A stretch of DNA of 5,378 bases, taken from JAYZVT01 sp050248375 (lineage in GTDB: Bacteria; Pseudomonadota; Alphaproteobacteria; Rhizobiales; Methyloligellaceae). The DNA lies in contig JBFWSL010000239.1 of NCBI GenBank assembly GCA_050248375.1, forward strand, positions 1 to 5,378, read 5' to 3'. Under the pieces are notes generated by a model that was not told where the DNA came from, made no database searches, and saw only the letters and a list, made by a program, of their open reading frames with translations. Positions 1-5,378 of the stretch are shown here, piece after piece. A program made the position numbers and the translations under genes. The first letter of the stretch is position 1; the number at the start of each line of letters is the position of its first letter.

Positions 1-1468
<1,468 letters not shown>

Positions 1469-1534
1469 GCTGAGCCTTGTTCGCGAGGGGCGATCGCTTG
1501 GCGCCAGGACGGCGCGGCCCCGATTTGCGCTTGA

Positions 1535-1563
1535 GTATTAAGGGGGCGGCTTCCCCCTGTCCA
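1535..1563 (-). promoter_or_regulatory. Candidate alaS promoter with palindromic spacer
   Basis: On the minus strand TGGACA (1563-1558) is separated by exactly 17 bases from TAATAC (1540-1535), a fair sigma70-like pair about 70 bases upstream of the alaS ATG. The -35 matches TTGACA at five of six bases; the -10 is weaker. The spacer carries the inverted repeat AGGGGG (1541-1546) / CCCCCT (1553-1558) with a six-base loop, which overlaps the -35 edge. That dyad could be an operator or simply a GC-rich hairpin. The promoter role is inferred from sequence alone. Confidence 0.4.
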
Positions 1564-1567
1564 GCGG

Positions 1568-1608
1568 CCCAGCCCTGCCCCCGGCCTGGCCCAGCCCAGA
1601 CCCGGCCC
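1568..1608 (-). other. G-tract region able to form G-quadruplexes
   Basis: Read on the minus strand, this stretch carries seven runs of three or more G: 1608-1606, 1603-1601, 1597-1595, 1592-1590, 1582-1578, 1575-1573 and 1570-1568. The first four are joined by loops of 2, 3 and 2 bases. The last four are joined by loops of 7, 2 and 2. Both sets satisfy the canonical G3+N1-7 quadruplex pattern and share the run at 1592-1590. The block lies in the recA-alaS spacer, just upstream of the candidate alaS -35. Any structure in RNA or DNA is inferred, and a high-GC genome raises the chance of a coincidental match. Confidence 0.5.
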
Positions 1609-1651
1609 GGAAGCCCCTCGGGGTGCCTCCCGCCTCCGCTCCGCCACCCCG

Positions 1652-1690
1652 CAAAGCAAAGGGGCCGGACGCGAGTGGCGCCCGGCCCCC
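1652..1690 (-). terminator. Probable recA terminator (second stem-loop)
   Basis: On the minus strand, GGGGCCGG (1689-1682) pairs perfectly with CCGGCCCC (1668-1661), with a 13-base loop that itself can form a short GCG/CGC pair. The stem is followed directly by TTTGCTTTG (1660-1652), an interrupted U-tract. It lies about 80 bases past the recA stop and ahead of the candidate alaS promoter, as expected for the end of a recA transcript. The U-tract is imperfect, so efficiency is uncertain. Confidence 0.55.
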
Positions 1691-1721
1691 TCCATCAGGA
1701 GGATCGAACCGTGATGGAATG

Positions 1722-1756
1722 GCCTGCCGCGGGTGGAAGAAGACACCCGGGCAGGC
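1722..1756 (-). other. Stem-loop immediately after recA
   Basis: GCCTGCC/CGGGTG (1722-1735, with one bulged G at 1729) pairs with CACCCGGGCAGGC (1744-1756), giving a 13-bp stem with an eight-base purine loop on the plus strand (GAAGAAGA, 1736-1743). It begins 12 bases after the recA stop. No T-run follows it on the minus strand, so it looks more like a 3' mRNA-stabilising hairpin, or a helper to the terminator at 1652-1690, than a stand-alone intrinsic terminator. Confidence 0.5.
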
Positions 1757-1767
1757 GGAAACCCGTG

Positions 1768-2964
<1,197 letters not shown>

Positions 2965-2970
2965 GATTTT

Positions 2971-2977
2971 CTCCCTT
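2971..2977 (-). promoter_or_regulatory. recA ribosome binding site
   Basis: AAGGGAG on the minus strand, six bases upstream of ATG 2964, is a strong Shine-Dalgarno match at ideal spacing. It supports this start over the longer frame beginning at 3033. Confidence 0.85.
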
Positions 2978-3012
2978 ATTTCATACCCTCTGGCGGGTGG
3001 CAACGAAGGCTC

Positions 3013-3040
3013 AATGTACACGATTTGTTCCATTTGACAA
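3013..3040 (-). promoter_or_regulatory. recA promoter (-35/-10)
   Basis: On the minus strand TTGTCA (3040-3035) and TACATT (3018-3013) are separated by 16 bases. Each matches the sigma70 consensus at most positions. The predicted start near 3006 would give a leader of about 40 bases, ending in the ribosome binding site at 2971-2977. A near-consensus SOS box sits inside the spacer and -10, the expected place for LexA repression. The motif and its position agree well, but the start site is inferred. Confidence 0.65.
3016..3030. promoter_or_regulatory. Candidate LexA (SOS) box in the recA promoter
   Basis: The plus strand reads GTAC-N7-GTTC (GTAC 3016-3019, GTTC 3027-3030). The known alphaproteobacterial LexA operator is the direct repeat GTTC-N7-GTTC, so this differs at one of eight fixed bases. 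It lies between the -35 and -10 hexamers and overlaps the -10, where bound LexA would block RNA polymerase. recA is the standard SOS gene, which raises the prior. LexA itself is not in the window. Confidence 0.55.
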
Positions 3041-3284
3041 GCCAGCCCTTAACAAACTGATAAAATGTGGAAATCAGGGGCGTGTTCGCGAATTGTCCAA
3101 CGCGGAAACATCCGCGCGGAGCGGAGCCTGCGGGCCTTGTCCGGGAGGGGGCGATTCTGCCCTAAGTGCGCGCAGCGGCAGGCGGAATTCCAGCCATGCA
3201 CAGGCCGGAGCCAGGAACCCGTAGAGGCGCCGCCACCGGGCCTGTTCCAGCGGTTCGTGCCGCCGCTTCACGCATCTCCGAGAT
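3041..3284. other. Non-coding spacer upstream of the recA promoter
   Basis: No credible gene is seen here; the short frames crossing it lack a ribosome binding site and protein-like composition. It holds the upstream SOS-like site (3084-3098) and a perfect six-base stem with a tetraloop, CGCGGA-AACA-TCCGCG (3101-3116), running into the self-complementary TCCGCGCGGA (3111-3120). A weaker GCCTGC (3126-3131) / GCAGGC (3178-3183) pair follows. The 3041-3075 part is AT-rich, as expected for an upstream promoter region. A small RNA cannot be excluded, but no known family is recognised. Confidence 0.5.
3084..3098. promoter_or_regulatory. Second GTTC-type half-matched SOS box upstream
   Basis: The plus strand reads GTTC-N7-GTCC (GTTC 3084-3087, GTCC 3095-3098), also one mismatch from the alphaproteobacterial LexA motif. 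It lies about 45 bases upstream of the recA -35, farther than usual for repression. It could be an auxiliary site or chance. Confidence 0.25.
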
Positions 3285-3441
3285 TGCGGCGAGGCCGCAT
3301 GGATTGCCGGGTCAGGCCCGGCAATGACGAAGTGCGTTCCCCGGATGCGGCGCAGCGTGCAACGGTGCGCCGCTGATCCGGGGCCCCGGAAGGAAACGGG
3401 TCCCGGTTCTGCGGCGCATCACTTCGTGCCGCGCCCGGGAC
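3285..3441. repeat. Cluster of REP/BIME-like palindromes
   Basis: Four consecutive inverted repeats fill the spacer between the sulfotransferase and recA. They are: TGCGGC-GAG-GCCGCA (3285-3299); ATTGCCGGG-TCAGG-CCCGGCAAT (3303-3325); CCCCGGAT (3339-3346) with ATCCGGGG (3376-3383), enclosing GGCGCA (3349-3354) with TGCGCC (3366-3371); and GTCCCGG (3400-3406) with CCGGGAC (3435-3441), enclosing GCGGC (3411-3415) with GCCGC (3428-3432). From memory, the GATTGCCGGGTC-CCCGGCAATGACG unit resembles a dispersed intergenic repeat common in alphaproteobacterial chromosomes. The last hairpin lies 40 bases past the sulfotransferase stop and could also protect or end that transcript. Copy number elsewhere cannot be seen from this window. 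Confidence 0.65.
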
Positions 3442-3480
3442 ACAGGGAGCATCAGCGCGCCCGGCGCACCAGCCGCCCCC

Positions 3481-4680
3481 TCAAACCTCCCCCGAATACC
3501 CGAACCGCTCGATATAGCCCCGCCAGCGCCGCGCGATCTCGGCGCGCGTGGCCTCGTCCACGTCGAACACGTTGCCCTTATACTCCCCCTGCCCCGCCAG
3601 ATAGCGGTCCACATGCGGCTCGGCCTTGTCGAAGCCGCCAAGCTCCAGCCGCGCGTAGACATCCTTCAGCACGGCCTTCGGGTCGGCGGCCAGGTCCTCA
3701 TAGGCGATCTCCACCAGCCGCCCTGGCGGGATCAGCTCCCGGTCGCGCTCATAGGCGCGGTAGACCCGCTCGAAGGTAGAGAACACGAACTCGTCGATCC
3801 AGGGATCGTCCCCGGCCGGGTTGTGCAGGCCCTGCACCGAGTCGAGCGCCTTCCACAGCTTGCGGGTGGAGGGATGGATGGCGAGGGGGTTGCGCGAGAT
3901 GTGCACGAAGCGCGCGTCCGGGAACAGCTTCAGCAGCGTGGCGACGCGCGCCGTATGCGCCGGCGATTTCAGCACCAGCCGCTTGCACTGCCGGAAGGAC
4001 AGCCGCCGGATGAACCACAGGAAGCCTTCCTCCCAGCGCGCCTTCTCGTCCGGCGTCGCGCCGTCGAAGTCGAGATACTTCATGTCCCGCGGACCGTGCC
4101 GCGGCCAGGCCAGCGTCACGTAATGGGTGCCGAGCCCGAGATTGGCGAAGGCGAACTCGTCCTCCTGCGGCCGGTCCACCCCCACCTCCACGTTGTCCAT
4201 GGGCCGCTTCCTCGGCAGGAACACGTTGAACCAGCGGCGCACCGCCCCCCCCGTCAGCAGGAAGTGGCCGGGGAAGAAGCACTGGTAGGTGGTGGGATAG
4301 CCATGCGCGGGGTCGCAGGCGAGCAGGTCGTGCAGCAACGTGGTGCCCGAGCGCCAGTGGCCGAGCACGAAGACAGGCGCGGGCGAGATCTCGTGCCGCG
4401 CGGCGCGGCGGCCGTATATGGCTTCCGACAGGTAATGGAGCACCGTGTTGACCGGCGCCCACAGGGTCACGGTGAGAATGTTGGGCAGGCAGTTCAGCGT
4501 GACGTCGAAGCGCCCGCGCATGAGCAGCCGCGCCCAGGTGCCGATGCCCATGCCATGCCAGAAATACAGCAGCCAGCCGCCTTCCCGGTACACCTTGAAG
4601 GGGCCGGCGCGCTTCTTTTTCTTATTTTTTTCCGGTCCCTTGGCGGCTTTTCCGGAATCGGTCTGTGAGGCGTGTGTCAC
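3481..4680 (-). CDS. PAPS-dependent sulfotransferase family protein
   Basis: The 399-residue product has the signature of cytosolic/Golgi-type sulfotransferases (Sulfotransferase_3-like), which move a sulfuryl group from PAPS to an acceptor. The 5'-phosphosulfate-binding loop is LGHWRSGTTLLHDLL (106-120). The 3'-phosphate site is HISRNPLAIHPST (260-272), with Arg263 and Ser271 eight residues apart as in known family members. Between them lie the RPQEDEFAF segment (170-178) and VLKSPAHTARV (236-246). The C-terminal part has AYEDLAADPKAVL (326-338) and a final helix. The first 30 residues are polar and lysine-rich (KNKKKKR at 18-24), followed by a more hydrophobic stretch around 57-83; no cleavable signal peptide is evident. 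The start is GTG 4680 because an in-frame stop lies at 4725-4723 and no better start precedes the conserved region; no clear Shine-Dalgarno is seen. The acceptor (lipid, glycan, protein or small molecule) cannot be told. It appears monocistronic. Confidence 0.88.
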   Translation of the reverse strand: MTHASQTDSGKAAKGPEKNKKKKRAGPFKVYREGGWLLYFWHGMGIGTWARLLMRGRFDVTLNCLPNILTVTLWAPVNTVLHYLSEAIYGRRAARHEISPAPVFVLGHWRSGTTLLHDLLACDPAHGYPTTYQCFFPGHFLLTGGAVRRWFNVFLPRKRPMDNVEVGVDRPQEDEFAFANLGLGTHYVTLAWPRHGPRDMKYLDFDGATPDEKARWEEGFLWFIRRLSFRQCKRLVLKSPAHTARVATLLKLFPDARFVHISRNPLAIHPSTRKLWKALDSVQGLHNPAGDDPWIDEFVFSTFERVYRAYERDRELIPPGRLVEIAYEDLAADPKAVLKDVYARLELGGFDKAEPHVDRYLAGQGEYKGNVFDVDEATRAEIARRWRGYIERFGYSGEV

Positions 4681-4818
4681 CGGGCGCTCGGGGCTCGCGT
4701 CTTGGGGCTCTGCCTGTGCCCTTTAGACCGGAATTGGGTCGCTTGGGAACCCTCCGGCCGGCAGGGCCGTGATCTGGTGGATGGAGGCTGCCCGTCCCAT
4801 CCCCCTTGAGCGGGAGGG

Positions 4819-4836
4819 TAAAGGGGACAGTTTACT
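4819..4836. repeat. Motif like those flanking REP-associated transposase elements
   Basis: The plus strand carries TAAAGGGGACAGTTTACT. A very similar string (GGGGACAGTTTACTT) is, from memory, a common flank of IS200-like REP-associated tyrosine transposase genes in many proteobacteria. No transposase gene and no inverted partner copy are in this window, so at most this is a solo remnant. Confidence 0.3.
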
Positions 4837-4946
4837 CGGAAAGCCGGTGGTGTGAGGGGTCGATGGCAGACGAGCGGACGGCATCTATCTCCATGCGCGG
4901 ATAGAAAAAATCAAGATGATCCGCACACATGCACTTTGGGGGATTT

Positions 4947-4974
4947 CAGGATAATTTGTCCTGTATTTTACAGG
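4947..4974. other. Overlapping, mutually exclusive hairpins
   Basis: CAGGA (4947-4951) can pair with TCCTG (4959-4963). CCTGTA (4960-4965) can instead pair with TACAGG (4969-4974) around a three-base loop. The shared CCTG means only one can form at a time. The arms are short and no gene follows on either strand, so any switching role is speculative. Confidence 0.3.
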
Positions 4975-5252
4975 CCATACTATTGTCATAAAAATCTCGC
5001 CAAATGTCAGTATTGGTCAGAAGGGAATTATCGCTTAGGGCCGCGGATTAATGATGTAGTCCAAACTTTGACCGCCAATACCAGTGGTTCTGCGCGTCGA
5101 AGATTGGCGGCTTGGCGGGCGAGATTGATCCTCTCGGCAAGTACCGGTGGTGGGGCTTGAGGAGGAGATGCGGCAGGTGAGCGTGGGGAAAGCTAGAATA
5201 AAATCCAAAAATGGACCGAAGCGGCTACGCACTTGGCACCTCGTAAGTGCTC

Positions 5253-5378
5253 TAGGTCGTGTGGACAGTTATCTGATCCATAGTACGATAGCTGCGATGG
5301 TGACGACGGCGAGATAGTTTCTGGCGGTTTTCTCGAAGCGGGTGGCCACCCTTCGGAACTGCTTGAGCTTTGAGAAGC
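5253..5378 (-). mobile_element. End of an IS5-family insertion sequence
   Basis: The sequence contains the transposase 3' end (stop at 5271-5269) followed within about 15 bases by what should be the terminal inverted repeat, GTCGTGTGGACAG (5257-5269). This tight stop-to-end spacing is usual for IS5-family elements. CTAG (5252-5255) lies at the inferred junction and may include target bases. The other end and the target duplication lie outside the window, so the exact boundary is an estimate and completeness is unknown. Just outside, GCACTT (5229-5234) and AAGTGC (5245-5250) form a hairpin abutting the junction. Confidence 0.7.
5269..5378 (-). CDS. IS5-family transposase, C-terminal 35 residues (cut by window edge)
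   Basis: DDE transposase that would cut and move its own element. The visible minus-strand frame ends FSKLKQFRRVATRFEKTARNY, then LAVVTIAAIVLWIR and TAA. The pattern KxRRVATRxEKTARNYLAxVxxAAxxLWxR is the conserved C-terminus of the IS5-family (IS427-like) second reading frame. It includes the R-x-E-K-x-A region that carries the last catalytic glutamate (Glu15 of the visible part). The rest of the gene, including the two catalytic aspartates, lies beyond the right edge. The visible part is intact, so nothing here shows whether the element is active. Many members need a programmed frameshift to make the full protein, which cannot be tested here. Confidence 0.88.
   Translation of the reverse strand, partial: FSKLKQFRRVATRFEKTARNYLAVVTIAAIVLWIR

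Larger units (their letters stand above)
4681..5252. other. Non-coding, partly AT-rich flank between sulfotransferase and IS
   Basis: About 570 bases without a supportable gene. Near the sulfotransferase (4681-4760) only a weak promoter-like pair is visible on the minus strand, TTCCCA and TCTAAA about 16 bases apart. A GC palindrome CCGGCCGG (4754-4761) flanked by CCCT/AGGG follows. From about 4900 to 5070 the sequence becomes clearly AT-richer than the rest of the window. It holds overlapping small hairpins (4947-4974) and an 8-bp inverted repeat, CCGCCAAT (5072-5079) / ATTGGCGG (5103-5110). Short frames in both directions show mixed composition and no known motif. The patch is probably acquired or decayed sequence next to the insertion element. 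Confidence 0.55.

Noticed and set aside
1697..1716. Plus-strand AGGAGG followed by GTG ATG
   Set aside because: A good Shine-Dalgarno look-alike, but the frame it opens runs straight into the antisense of recA and has no protein-like character; the bases are also explained by the hairpins after recA.
2965..3033. Upstream extension of recA starting at ATG 3033
   Set aside because: This start lies next to the -35 and upstream of the predicted transcription start. The extra 23 residues do not resemble RecA, and a strong ribosome binding site marks ATG 2964.
3613..4668. Long plus-strand open frame opposite the sulfotransferase (351 codons)
   Set aside because: Arg/Ala/Val/His-rich antisense shadow without a ribosome binding site; the minus strand carries the PAPS-binding motifs.
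4832..4930. Minus-strand frame of 32 codons beginning MCADHLDFFYPRM
   Set aside because: Fairly protein-like wording, but it has no ribosome binding site, no recognised family and is too short to support; it might be a remnant tail of a decayed gene.
4852..5160. Plus-strand frame of 102 codons and minus-strand frame 5035-5232
   Set aside because: Neither has a convincing ribosome binding site, consistent codon use or a recognisable motif.

Overview
The window looks like a piece of a high-GC alphaproteobacterial chromosome. The main evidence is the RecA sequence: an N-terminus of the MSxAALRLVE type, and the [22 protein letters not shown] stretch seen in that class. The recA-alaS order and a GTTC-type candidate SOS operator agree with this. 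Genus cannot be named from this window. Every gene seen lies on the minus strand, so transcription runs from high to low coordinates.

Layout in the direction of transcription: (1) 5378-5269, the last 35 codons of an IS5-family transposase entering from beyond the right edge, with the element's end near 5253. (2) 5252-4681, a non-coding stretch with an AT-richer patch, small inverted repeats and a motif resembling those flanking REP-associated transposase genes. (3) 4680-3481, a complete PAPS-dependent sulfotransferase-family protein with a lysine-rich N-terminus. (4) 3480-3041, a non-coding spacer whose left-hand strand-order part (3285-3441) is a cluster of four palindromes of the REP/BIME kind. 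(5) 3040-2965, a compact recA control region: a -35/-10 pair, a near-consensus LexA box between them, and a strong ribosome binding site. (6) 2964-1768, recA, complete, with an unusually long acidic-then-basic tail and a strong internal ribosome binding site at Met14. (7) 1767-1469, a spacer with two stem-loops after recA, a G-quadruplex-capable tract and a candidate alaS promoter whose spacer is a perfect inverted repeat. (8) 1468-1, the first 489 codons of alaS, cut by the window edge.

recA (homologous recombination and SOS co-protease) and alaS (alanine tRNA charging) are housekeeping genes. They appear to be separate transcription units, since a stem-loop pair and a promoter lie between them. 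The sulfotransferase and the IS flank look like accessory sequence beside this core block. I found no convincing new multi-gene system. The most interesting points are regulatory: the recA promoter and operator arrangement, the possible dual translation start of RecA, its long charged tail, and the G-tract/palindrome architecture in front of alaS.
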